NCBI GenBank assembly: GCA_907165065.1 | Contig: OU015523.1 | Span: 116,772,246-116,836,245 of the forward strand | Length of the DNA: 64,000 nucleotides | Reading direction: 5' to 3' | From: Caprimulgus europaeus | Lineage: Eukaryota > Chordata > Aves > Caprimulgiformes > Caprimulgidae | Shown here: piece after piece, positions 24,770-36,149 of the stretch | How the letters are laid out: each line of letters begins with the position of its first letter | Position numbering within the stretch: the first letter of the stretch is position 1 | Notes under the pieces: generated by a model | Database searches by the model: none | What the model saw: only the letters and a program-made list of their open reading frames with translations | Told to the model about the DNA's origin: nothing | Program-made: the position numbers and the translations under genes

Positions 24770-25621
24770 AACAGCACTAGCCAAAGATTGTCTTAAAGGG
24801 AAGCAGGACACGACGAGTAGATAAGCAAGTTCACGGCTCCCCTAGGCCCTGCTTAGCTGAACTAATATGTGGACTGGGTGCTCCTTTCCTTCTCCTATCC
24901 TCCTTCTGCTCACAGCACTGGTGAACCTTGGCAACCAGGCTAGAATTTTAAGAACTGCAATCTGCCTTTGTATCTGTTCAGGGGCTGTTTAATAACTTGT
25001 TTTCCTATTGTAGGAGTTTAAGACCAAACCACAGTGGAGTGCGTGAGGCATTTGTTATGGCAAAAGAATTAAGAGTAGGTTGCTTTCACATATGTGGAGA
25101 TTTTTGTGATTTATTTACATTTTTTTCAGGGGGATTCAGCTTAAAACCACCATCTGCTTTTATTTGTTTGTCTGCTTGTAAGCCCACTCTTACAATTTAG
25201 TCATTATTTTTTAGCTAATACAAAGCAACCAACATGCTCATTCACTACGATTTTGTAACAGGGAACCAAAACTTCCCTTCACAGAACCTACCACATTTAA
25301 CTGCTTCACAAAGATCAATAAATTAAAAGGTAATTGTTGCCTGGGCTTTCTCACATACATTGTGAACATATATACATTCACATGTATATGAAAGGAGTGA
25401 GACTGAAGATTTGTGCTTGTTCGGTAAACTGGAGTGGGCTTGACTGCTCATCACAAGATTGATGCAGTGTGTCACAGACACTGTGGGATGATGCTTGTCC
25501 CTAATGAGACCAATTCCCAGAATGTGAGTCTCCTCTGCTGAGCATCCTCTGCTTGAGCCACTATTACAGATGCTCCAGAGCTTCGATTATGAATGCACTT
25601 AACATATGCAGGCAACAAGGA

Positions 25622-26503
25622 TCATAGAAACGTAGAATCATACAATGGTTTAGATTGGAAGTGGCCTTTAAAGGCCATCTAGTTCAGTGCCCTGCAGTGA
25701 GCAGGGACATCTTCAACTAGATCAGATTGCTTAGAGCTTCATCCAGTCTGATCTTGAATGTTTCCAGGGATGGGGCTTTTACCACCTCTCTGGGCAACCT
25801 ATGCCAGTGTTTCACCACCCTCACTGTAAAAATTTCTTCCTTAGATCTAGTCTAAATCTTTCTTCTTTTAGTTTAAAACCATTACCCCTTGTCCTATTGC
25901 TACAGGACCTGCTAAAAAGTTTGTCCCCATCTTTCCTATAGACTCCTTTTAAGTATTGAAAGGCTACAATAAAGTCTCTCTGGAGCCTTCTCTTCTCCAG
26001 GCTGAACAACCACAACTCTCTCAGTGTTTCTTCATAGGAGAAATGTTCCATTCCTCTGACCATTTTTGTGGCCTCCTCTGGACCTGCTCCAACAGGTCCA
26101 TGTCTTTCCTCTGCTGAGGACTCCAGAACTGGACACAGTTCTCCAGGTGGGGTCTCATGAGAGCAGAGTAGAGAGGGAGAATCACCTCCTTCAACCTCCT
26201 GGCCACACTTCTTTTGATGCATCCCAGGATATGGTTGGCCTTCTGGGCTGCAAGTGCAGATTCAGCTCATGTCCAATGTTTCATCCACTAGTACCCCCAA
26301 TTCCTTCTCTTCAAGGCTGCTTTCAATCCCTTCATCCCCAACCTGCATTGATATTGGGGTTTGCCCTCACCCAGATGCAACTGGCCTTGTTGAACCTCAT
26401 GAGGTTCACATGGGCCTACTTTTTGAGCTTGTCCAGGTCTCTCTGGATGGCACCCTGTCCCTCAGGCATGACAACCACATCACTCAGCTTGATGTCATCT
26501 GCA
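25622..26503 (-). mobile_element. CR1 LINE fragment, 5'-truncated
   Basis: This is a reverse-oriented CR1. The tail octamers appear as ATAGAAACGTAGAATCATAC at the left edge, and the body covers the 3' part of the second reading frame. On the minus strand, frames near 26021-26206 encode recognisable reverse-transcriptase C-terminal sequence ([27 protein letters not shown]). Many stops and frameshifts show it is dead. Its 3' consensus differs from the copies at 30625 and 34930, so it belongs to a different CR1 subfamily. The right edge is approximate. Confidence 0.93.
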
Positions 26504-29095
26504 TTGGATGACAGTTGAATTTCAACTTAAAAATCACTTTAAGCCCGTATTTAGCTGTGTAGATACCTCACTGATGAATCTGGAGAGGAAGATGTAAAGA
26601 GGACATGGAATCTTAGTCTAAGGTTGAGAGGACAAGATTGGTTTCTGAAGACAAAAACCACTACAGGGTGTTCACAAAGTAAGGCATCAGTGACAGGCTT
26701 ACAAATAAAATTCCAGCAAGGCAAAATATGAAAAGGAGTTTTCCTGTATATACATAGAAAGAAGAAAAGTTGCATATGCAATACTGAGATAAGTTAACTA
26801 AGAAAAATAAGGAAAAAGACACCAAAAACAAAAATTCCAGACTATATTAAAAGTACTTGGTGAGATATTGCTAGAAGAGTAATCATGAGACTACACATTC
26901 AAGAAGGAACTAAAGAGGCCCACACAGCTCTGGAGTCCCACTTCAATGCAGATTGGTCAAAACTGCTAAGTAGCACATTGCCATGAAGCAGTCTGCAGAT
27001 GGGAGAGTGTTAAAGAGTGGGATAGAAATCCTATAATGATCTTAATAAGGTCACTGGATTTCCATTCCAGTGTCATATTTAAATCATGCCAGGAGCTCTA
27101 AAATGTGAGACACAAATATTTCCTTCCAGGTTAACTTCTCCCGTTTCCTCTTCTGAGTCTTTTCCTTTGTTATTTTCTGATGAAAATGATGCCGGACAGT
27201 TTGACAATTGCCATAGGAAAATCTGGCAGCATGTTAGTGCAGTTGAAAACACAAAGGCTTGCCACATTCTTCTTTGGGAAGATAAAGCTGGCAAGCATCA
27301 CCTCTTTATGAATGCCAAATGTCAGAAAGTGTTCAGCCAAACAGCAGGCTTCACCAAGCTCCATCTTAAAGCAATATAATAGAGTGGCTTGCCTTGTGCC
27401 ACTTACAGTTTATCCCAACTGCCTTCCAAACAGCCCTGGGAGGCTTGGAACAACAACTTCATTAGGTTACAAAATACCAGGCTTCTTGGTTGCACCACTG
27501 CTCCAACAGCAAACAGCATCTGTTCAGGCTGGGGAAAAGCACGACAGCCCAGTCACAAGAAGACATGTGTGTCTCCGGTGAATTAAAACCCCCTTAGACA
27601 CAGATGCAAATCCATAGTTGAACACAGCTACAAAGAAGTTGTGTTTGCTGCAAATACCCACAGAAATAAAGGGGAGCTCATTGGGCAATGACAGCTTTAA
27701 TTCAGTCCAAAGGTGTATGTTTCTTGTACCATGTGGCAAAACTCTGCCTGTAGCTTTGTTAAAACAGGCTGAATGCCAAAGGAAAGGAAAGAAATCTTAT
27801 TGGATTGCATAGAAAAGACCAAATCTGCTGTGATCGATTACATTAAAATATAGGAATTATCTTTTACTCTATTATTCCTCAGTTATCTGCAGATGACAGA
27901 CCATGGGTTAGTGAGATTTTAATTCCTTCATTGTCCTTTCACTACCCCAAGCAGACAGCAAATTCACAACACGACAACCGACAGAGGATGTTCGATCATC
28001 TCATACTGCACTGACAGCAGTTGTCTTCAAAATAGATTGGGAGATAGAAGCAATGAGTCAACCCTGGCTGAGAGGGAACATGCAGTCAGCTGTATGAAGC
28101 AAAACATACATATGTTCTGCAAAACAAGGTAAAAAAAATACAGCTTACAGTAGTATCAATCCTGAATAATTTCACTAGAAATACTGGTGATGAGTGTGAA
28201 TGAGGCTTACAAGCGTGTAACAGATCAGAGTCTGAGGTTGTGTTCAGAGTGACTGGCAGTGTTTTCTTAAAATCTTTGCACAGTAGGAGTCTGCCAGATA
28301 ATGTGCAGCTTTTGTTAATTAATATTTGTTTTCCCAGCTTCTATATTTGGTAATTTTCAATAATTTCTTGGCTTTCAATTTTCCTCAAAAAGTTGTCTAC
28401 AAAAAACAGTGTACCTGAATTCTACTGGAAATCTCCTAAAACCTTTTACTTTTGTTATTTTGATCAATTATTGGTAATTTTGTATTAGTACTGCCAGTAC
28501 TGGTTATTTTTTATTTGAACTAAAATCCATAAAAACAAATCCCAGTTCTAATTAAGCCAATGGGAATTCAGCCATAGAATTACTTAAACAGTGAGTAAGT
28601 TTGAAGTTTATTGTTAACCCTGTTTGTGTTGGAGCTGATAACAGCCCATATGCATCAGCAGGGGCTCTCTTCCTGGTAAGTAACAGCCGAAGGGGGATAA
28701 TTTCCTGCAGACTGTGTATTCACAGAAATACAGCTTCTGACTAGAGCTGGACTTCCTCCTGACTAATACCCTGTTTTATTCTGCACCAATTACCTTTGAT
28801 ACAAAGCAGGTTTTCTGGGAAAGTTCACTAGAATAGTCAAAGGCTACTTCATGCCAGTCAGTCTCAGTGCCAGAAAATGTTCCCATTCATCCTAAATTTA
28901 CTGGGATAGATGAGATATAAAGTTATGTTTTCTGGTGTAGGACTTAATCAAACTTGACATATAAAAAAAAAATCATAGTGGAGCACTAAGAGGTCATCGT
29001 AATTGGTTATCCAATTGAAGGGAATGATCACTCTGTGGTCAAAATCTTTCTGAATTTAACAAATGTTGAGTCTTGTCTCTTCTTTTGTCCTACAG
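26504..29095. other. Intergenic, nothing identified
   Basis: AT-rich unique sequence with no recognised gene or repeat. Several short open frames overlap on both strands at 27079-27812 but show no family signature. Confidence 0.5.
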
Positions 29096-29330
29096 TAAAG
29101 AGGGGAAGAGCTCCAAACCAGTACTCAAACCCAGCCCCAAAGGAGTTTTTGGTAAAGTTGCTGGGACACCAAACCTCAGTCATCAGTCCAACAGTCAAAT
29201 CTAATTCTCCTCAGTGATGACAATGGTTTCAATGGAGTTATCAGGCAGTGGAAGGGTATTTAGCTGGGCTAAACATGTTATTAATTCCTCATACCCACTG
29301 ACTAGGTAATAAACACGTACTTTTTATATA
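29096..29330 (+). other. Candidate 3' terminal exon of an unknown transcript
   Basis: A strong acceptor (CTTCTTTTGTCCTACAG, ending at 29095) is followed, after one base, by 35 open codons (start KEGKSSKPVLKPSPKGVFG) and a TAA at 29202. An AATAAA lies at 29308-29313. Acceptor, short protein-like frame and poly(A) signal in order could mark a last exon of a transcript on the same strand as GRM5. A possible donor (TTG|GTAAAG) lies inside at 29152. I do not recognise the peptide, and chance is a real alternative. Confidence 0.2.
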
Positions 29331-30624
29331 TGTAACATGCTTTTCACATTAGGGAGTTTGGTACACAACTGCTCAAGGTGGTATTTTATGCAGCTTTTAG
29401 CAAATAATAAGGGCTAGTCTTTTCATAGCACTTTGTGTTTTCTAAAGTTGTCCTTTATGAAAACACTAGAATTGATTCATTTTATTTATTATTTTTTTTA
29501 ACACTAGACAGCAGTAAAAATATTCTAACTGTTCATCACCTTTGTTTTCCTGTTTCTCTTTATAACTTACTTCTAGAACAGATCAGTACCTCTGACGCTG
29601 TATTTCTGCAGTGTGTCAGCTCACATTGCACAGCACCCGACAGGTGAAAAATGCTACCTACACAAGGAAATAAGACTGTTTTCTTTTTTTTTTTCCTCCA
29701 CCCACACATCAAAACAAAAGTCATAGAATAGGTCATATGTAATTACGGTCTGTATGACACGGTTTCATTCTTCAAACATTTCTGCTTCTTAGTTGTCAAT
29801 TTAGACTCGACAGACAAAAATAAGGTTTCTGATATTCAAAGCCACTGTGGTACGATCTGTAACAATCGAGTTTGGCATTTTCAGTGACTAACTGTATCCA
29901 TATTCTATGTGAATCACATTTCATAATAAATATTTTTGTATGACAAGTAGAGAGACACAAAAAGTGGATCCCTTATGGCAAAGTGGTACAGATTTAAAAA
30001 GGAAAAAATTACTTAATTGTTTTAGTATTGTTTTAGTATTATTTTAGTATTTTTGTCTTACTATTAATGTCTCAGTCATAAAGACAGAAAACATAATGGG
30101 GTTTAATTCATTTTGTTGAGAGATCTCTTTATTATTGGTATCAATACAGAGAGTTACTGAGTAATTTGGCCATAGTACCCAAATTCATGCATGTTGATAG
30201 CCTAATACAACTGTGTGATAAAATATACTCCTTCAAACATTCTTCCCTGAACTTTGCACTGAAGAAATTTTGCCTCACTTTTGCACAAGTTTAGATCAGA
30301 TGCATGGTCTGTTATGCATAAACAAAAATATGGTAACTCAGCAAGGTGAGTGGTACACGACAACCCCCCAAGAACACAAAACAACCAAATTCCCTTCTTC
30401 TTAGTATTCCCTTTAAAAAAAACAAAATTATATGGATTTAAATATACAATATTTTGGAAAGTAAAAAGAAAAAAAGTTGTCAAAGAGGAATCAAGTTCCA
30501 AACTAATGAGTCTGCTAAAAGGAAGAAAATTTTGGTCCACTGTAAAAGAGATCAAAACATTGGAAAAAAGTATGAATAAAATGCAGTATGTAACTTCTGC
30601 CTTTCTAATTCCATTAACTGTGTT
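29331..30624. other. Intergenic, nothing identified
   Basis: AT-rich sequence with no recognised gene. It contains only a small 11-bp tandem repeat at 30019-30051. Confidence 0.5.
30019..30051. repeat. Three-copy 11-bp tandem repeat
   Basis: Three adjacent copies of GTTTTAGTATT, the last with one change. This is a simple local expansion. Confidence 0.85.
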
Positions 30625-31375
30625 TCATAGAATCATAGAATCAAAGAATGGTTTGGGTTGGAAGGAACAATAAAGATCATCCAGTTCCAACCCCCCTGCC
30701 ATGAGCAAGGACACCTTCCACTAGGCCAGGTTGCTCAAAGCCTCATCCAACCTGGCCTTTAACACTTCCAGGGAGGAGCAGCCACAGCTTCTCTGGGCAA
30801 CCTGGGCCAGTGTCTCACCAGCCTCACAGGAAAGAATTTCTTCCTCAGATCTCATCTCAATCTCCCCTCTTCCAGTTTAATGCCATTTCCCCTTGTTCTG
30901 TCACTACCTATCCTCGTCAAAAGTCCCTCCCTAGTCTTCAGGATCTGGAAGGTCACTAGAAGGTCTCCACTAAGCCTTCTCTTTTCCAGGCTGAACAGCC
31001 CCAACTCTCTCAGCCTGTTCTCACAGGACAGCTGCTCCAGCCCTCGGATCATTCTCATGACCTCCTCTGGACTCACTCCATTTGGCCCATGTCCTTCTTA
31101 TGTTGGTGGCCCCAGAACTGGGAGCAGCGCTGCAGTTGGGGTCTCATGAGAGCAGAGTAGAGGGGAAGAATCATCTCCCTTGACCTGCTGGTCACATTGC
31201 TCTGGATGCAGCCCAGGATATGGTTAATGGCCTTCTGGGCTGCTAGCGCACATTGCTGGCTCAGGTTGAGCTTCTCACCCACCACCACCCCCAAGTCCTT
31301 CTCTTAAGAGCTGGCCTCATTAATTCTCAACCCAGCCTGTATTTATGTTTGGGATTGCCCTAACCCAGGTGCAGG

Positions 31376-31482
31376 ACCTTTTAGCTGACCATTAAATCCC
31401 TCCCATAACAGAATAAAACTATCATTTACAAGTCATAGACATAATTAGGTAAATCCCACTGAGGCAAGGTATGAGGGGGGAA
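31376..31482 (+). repeat. Inverted duplication, copy inserted in CR1
   Basis: About 106 bp inside the CR1 is a reverse-complement copy of 32122-32227, with about 90% identity by eye. Differences include one missing A near the start and a few transitions. The segment begins in the ACCTT shared by CR1 and source and ends in GTATGAGGGG, where the minisatellite begins. Confidence 0.9.
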
Positions 31483-31566
31483 CTTGGGTATGAGGGGGAC
31501 CTTGGGTATGAGGGGGAACTTGGGTATGAGGGGGAACTTGGGTATGAGTGGGAACTTAGTATGAGG
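31469..31566. repeat. 18-bp minisatellite
   Basis: About five units of GGGGAACTTGGGTATGAG, with single-base variants and one shortened unit, lie between the inverted copy and the point where CR1 resumes at TACCTTGCATTTGG. The unit's GGTATGAGGGG core occurs once at the end of the source segment at 32122, which suggests the array grew at the rearrangement junction. Confidence 0.9.
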
Positions 31567-32121
31567 GTACCTTGCATTTGGTCTTGTTGAACTTCATGAG
31601 GTTAGCACAGGCCCACCTCTCAAGCTTGTCAAGGTCCTTCTGGATGGCATCCCTTCCTTCCAGCATGTTGACCAAACCACAAAGCTTGGTGTTGTCAGCC
31701 AACTTGCTGAGGATGCACTCAATCCAACTGTCGATGTCTCCAACAAAGATGTTAAACAGTGCTGGTCCCAATACCAACCCTTGAGCAATGTCCCTCATCA
31801 CTGGTCTCCACCTGGACTTAGAGCTGTTGACAGCAACACTTTGAGTGCGATCATCCAGCCAATTCCTTATACACCGAGTGGTCCATCTGTCTAGTCCATG
31901 TCTCTCCAACTTATAGACAAGGATGTCATGTAGGATAGTGTCAAATATCTTGCATTTCCACTTTAAAAAGTGATAATAAAACTTTGTTTTGCATTGATAT
32001 AGTTAGCATTGCAAAATCCAACTGAAGACAAGGCAGTGATAGCTTTTTATGCAGTGCAGCAAACCAAGGTCAATCCATGGTGGATAATTTAAGCCTGACT
32101 CTGAACACATCCTGTGAACCA

Positions 32122-32227
32122 CCCCTCATACCTCGAACTCAGTGGGATTTAGCTAATTATGTCTATGGCTTGTAAATGACAGTTTTATTCTGTTATGGGA
32201 AGGATTTAATAGTCAGCTTAAAAGGTC
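32122..32227 (-). repeat. Inverted duplication, likely source copy
   Basis: This is the partner of 31376-31482 in the opposite orientation. It sits in unique sequence rather than in a mobile element, so it is probably the original. It starts CCCCTCATACCTCGAACTC and ends AAAAGGTC on the + strand. Confidence 0.88.
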
Positions 32228-34906
32228 TGAAACCTTCTCATCCATCCTACTTCCTCAGCACAGCCTAGGCTCTGCAGGCAAATATTTTGATCCAGTGCAA
32301 TAAATCTTACAGCCAGAACCTTAGCTCTACCATTTCTACACTTCCCATCTCAACTGCCACTTGGTTAAAGTATTCGCAAAAAGTGCCTGCAAGAAAAAAA
32401 AAATGACATTGCAAAGCTCTTCCTGAGGGTTTTATTTCCAAATAGTGTTATTTAAGTACTGTTTTTCTTCTGTCTAGCACAGTCCTACTTCCTAATGTCA
32501 GAAATCCCTTTGGCTGAGCAAGAATGGTGCTGGCTGTCAGCTCTGTGGATTTTGCTGTCTTGTCACATCAGATATAATATAATCCTATAATTTCTTCCTT
32601 GAACTCACTTCATAAAAATGGAGAAAATGAAAAGCTATAAACCAAGATTTAGAAAAATGAAATAAAACCCACAACACATTATTGAGTAGAGAAAGCTGTA
32701 AATAGCTGGAAATTTTCAGGTGATACACCATGCCAACCTGCTTGATTCCTTTTCATGCCTTATTACTTGGCTTGGATGATCCTTAGCTTCAGCAGCTTCT
32801 ACCTGTGTTCAAATCAAACCTCTAATGAGATACTGTAGCGTGATTTCCCCCAAATCCTCTACTAAGTCTATGCAGAACAAAGGTCTGAATTCATCCCAAA
32901 TTCCAGGCAAGGCTCTTAATGTATTTCCTCTTCTCTCACCCCAATAAATCAATAACACTTTGGCTTTTCTTGCTTGCTTGGAGCCAGCTAAAAGTTATTT
33001 GTAGAACTGGCCATTTAAACTTAGCAAATGAATACAGCTAAAGTCCTCCCAAAAAGGCTATCTCATGGTCAGCAGGTATTATCTCCCTCTTTCCACTCCT
33101 TTTACCCACTCCTTCCCACAAATATTTGTTATGTTAGTACTTCTTTTGTGCTCTGGAAATATGTTTTTTTACAGAAAGAATTTTTTTGCACATGTACTGG
33201 AAATACTTCTACGACCCTTTCATACCTGAATATATACTCTGGTCTTAATGCAAACATAAATACGGATAGTTGCACCCTGGTAGATGTACTGTTTATCCAT
33301 AACATCATTCATTTATTTACTCTTATTGTGTCTCAGATAAATGGTTCACAAATCCAAAGAGAAGAAATAAAACTTTTAAAAACATTGTACATCAGCCTTC
33401 ATTTGTATCACTGCTCAAAATTATTCACCTCAGAAGACATCTGCTCCTTCAAGTCCCTGCTAAGTACCTGATATTTTTCAGAGTGAATTAGAACATCATG
33501 TTGTGCCACTTTATTTTTATTCTTTTTTTTTTTTTTTTTTCCCCCAGCATCTGTGCAGTTTTTATTGTCAGACACAGACTGGTTTATGAACTGGTACCCC
33601 TTTTCAAATTGCATCAGCCATACTGAGTTAATGGACCATGTTTCGGCAGAGTGGGTGGGTGGCAAACCACACAGAACTATTTAGCATTCAGGGAGCTGAC
33701 AGAGCAACAGAATGGGACAAAGAAATGAAAAAAAAAAAAAAAAGAAAAAAAAAAGATTTTGAAAAAGGATGCTGAGAAGGTAACCTTCTCTACTGGAAAA
33801 ATACAAGATGCAAAGCTGGTTTGTTGATATTTGTTCTCATCCATGATGGTTATAAGGGAGATAGATAGCGGACTGAGTTTGTAACTAGAGCAACTGGCAT
33901 AAAACACCACTGAATTGACCAGTGCTGTATTGATTTACACCAGCTGGGTAACGGAGGAGGAAGTAAGCTCAATTTTGCTAACACCTCTAGTGAAAGCCAG
34001 CTTGGCTGAAAAGACTGTAAAACCTAAATAGGAAAGTCAGGAGGAGAAATAGAAAGCTCACACCAGGGAAGTTATATGTCCACTATCATGAAGCAGGGCT
34101 GCGTTAGCACTAAGGCTCCATGCTGGTCACAGCATTATTGTGTTGCTGTATCTGAGAAAGCTTTAAATCACCCAGCCTGGGGACTTGTAGCAGTTCACCA
34201 GAGGTACCACAGGATCTACCTGAAGCCTTAGCAAACACTTAGACATCATCTCATGCCATGTTTTTCATTGTCACAGCTTGTCTGGCATTGACAACCGCCC
34301 TGGGTTGTCTAGGGCCAGGGAAGATGTATCTGTACCCCAGTGCAGGTCCAGTGGTGATGGTACCAAGAACTAAAGACACATGACTTCAGAGCTGAGCTTT
34401 AAAATAAGGTGAGCTCTATTTCCCCTTGGCAGCAACAAGCACTCATATGTGAGTAGCTTTAAAAATAGATTTGTGAGTACTTTGGAAATTTCCTGCCTTT
34501 TCTGCACCCACATGGGTCCATCTGAAGGAGATTCTCCCTCGCTTAGCGAAACAAGATGCCTGAATACCTGTACTGAGCTCCTTTCCTAATCACAACAGCA
34601 AACACTATATCAAGAAGCAGATTGTTCTTTAACCTGCTGTATTTTCAGTTTTAAACACAATAATAATAAAAAAAACCAACAAACAAAACCCCCCCCAAAA
34701 CCAAACCTGCACAGTAAGAGCAATCCAAAATTTTTCAGCTGAAGATTTCTCCACGTCACTGCTTTTCCTTGGAACAACAGAAATGCATAAATTCATCCGT
34801 GAAAATGTGTTATTTCACATCTTACTACCTCCATCTGCTGTTTTGCATGCGTACTATCACTTTCACCTTCAAAGCCTGGAAAAAAAGCAATTGTGTTTTC
34901 ACAAAA
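32228..34906. other. Intergenic, nothing identified
   Basis: AT-rich unique sequence. A 147-codon open frame at 33028-33471 is within what chance allows in a window of this size. A T run at about 33520-33540 and an A run at about 33729-33756 lie roughly 190 bp apart. Confidence 0.5.
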
Positions 34907-34941
34907 TTTTCCAGTCCATGTGTTTTCCATGGACTGGAAAA
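34907..34941. repeat. Perfect 14-bp hairpin at a CR1 5' junction
   Basis: TTTTCCAGTCCATG and its exact reverse complement flank a 7-base loop (TGTTTTC). The right arm is the first recognisable part of the CR1 that follows (GACTGGAAAAG), so the left arm is an inverted copy of the CR1 end placed just outside it. Confidence 0.9.
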
Positions 34942-36149
34942 GAGGTAACATAACCCCCCATTTTTTAAAAGAGGAAAAAGGAAGATCTGGGGAACTACTG
35001 GCTGGTCAGTCTTACCTCTGTACCTTGCAAGGTCATGAAGCAGATACTCCTGGAAGCTCTTCTAAGTCGTATGGAGAATGAGAAGGTGATTGGTGACAGC
35101 CAACATAGCTTCACCAAGGGCAAATAGTGCCTGACCAGTTTGGCCTTCTATGATGGCCTTACAGTGTTGGTGGACAAGGGAAAAGCAATGGATGTCATCT
35201 GTCCAGATTTATGCAAGTCATTTAACACTGTCTCACATTACATCCTGTGTATAAGTTGGAGAGACATGCACTAAACAGACGGACCACTCCGTCGATAAGG
35301 AACTGGTTGGTTGGTTGCACTCAAAGACTTGTGGTCAACAGCTCGATGTCCGAGTGGAAATCGGTGCCAAGTTCAAAAAAGCCAAGTGCAAGGTCCTCCA
35401 TTAGAGTTGGGGCAACCCCAAGTACAAATACAGGCTGGGTTGAGAATGAATGAGGCCAGCTCTGAAGAGAAGGACTTGGGCGTGGTGATGGGTGAGAAGC
35501 TCAACATGAGCCAGCAATGTGCCCTCGTAGCCCAGAAGGCAAATAACCATATCCTGGGCTGCATCAAGAGAAGTGTGATGAGCAGGTTGAGGGAGGTGAT
35601 TCTGCCCCTCTGCTCTGCTCTTGTGAGACCCCACCTGCAGTGCTGTGTCCAGTTCTGGGGTCCCCAACATAAAAAGGACATGGATTTACTAGAGCAAACC
35701 CAGAGGAGGCCACAAGGATGGTCAGAGAGCTGGGGAAGCTCTCCTGTGAGGACAGGCTGAGACAGTTGGGGCTGTTCAGCCTGGAAAAGAGAAGGCTTAG
35801 GGGAGACCTTCTAGTGACCTTCCAGTTCCTGGAGAGGCTACAGGAAGGCTGGGGAGAGACTTTTGACAAGGATAGGTAGTGACAGAACAAGGGGAAATGG
35901 CTTTAAACTGGAAGAGGGGAGGTTTAGATTAGATATTAGGAAGAAATTTTTTCCTACGAGGGTGGTGAGACACTAGAATAGGTTGCCCAGAGAAGCTGTG
36001 GCTGCTCCTCCCTGGAAGTGTTCAAGGCCAGGTTGGATGAGGCTTTGAGCAACCTGGTCTAGTGGAAGGTGGCCCTGATGATGGCAGGGGGTTGGAACTG
36101 GATGATCTTAAGGTCCCTTCCAACCCAAACCATTCTACGATTCTATGAT
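34930..36149 (+). mobile_element. CR1 LINE, ~1.2 kb, 5'-truncated
   Basis: This is the longest uninterrupted CR1 here. It begins in reverse-transcriptase coding sequence (DWKRGNITP) and runs through recognisable segments ([15 protein letters not shown] in a shifted frame; [40 protein letters not shown]) to the 3' UTR. It ends at ATTCTACGATTCTATGAT. A 149-codon open frame remains at 35311-35760, but several stops and frameshifts upstream make it non-functional. It lies in the opposite orientation to the copy at 30625. Confidence 0.95.

Larger units (their letters stand above)
30625..31955 (-). mobile_element. CR1 LINE, 5'-truncated, interrupted by an inverted-duplication insert
   Basis: This is a reverse-oriented CR1 with its tail octamers at the left edge (TCATAGAATCATAGAATC). 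It continues through the 3' UTR and the reverse-transcriptase C-terminus and, beyond an interruption at 31381-31566, into upstream reverse-transcriptase sequence. There the minus strand encodes FNIFVGDIDSW, LADNTKLCG and WTTRCIRNWLDDRTQ. Of the catalytic block the usual FADDTKL-type motif reads LADNTKL, so the second aspartate is changed. A 117-codon open frame survives at 31556-31909. The element is truncated at about 31955. The inserted part is not CR1 sequence. Confidence 0.92.

Noticed and set aside
26066..26518. 150-codon plus-strand frame
   Set aside because: It is the non-coding strand of a CR1 LINE.
33028..33471. 147-codon ATG frame in intergenic AT-rich DNA
   Set aside because: A rough estimate of stop frequency gives about one frame of this length by chance in the window. 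The peptide has no recognisable feature.
33519..33756. T run and A run about 190 bp apart that could pair
   Set aside because: Mononucleotide runs are frequent throughout this window and there is no other complementarity between the flanks.
35311..35760. 149-codon frame
   Set aside because: It is real coding ancestry but only the residual CR1 reverse-transcriptase C-terminus, already covered by the CR1 feature. It is not a host gene.
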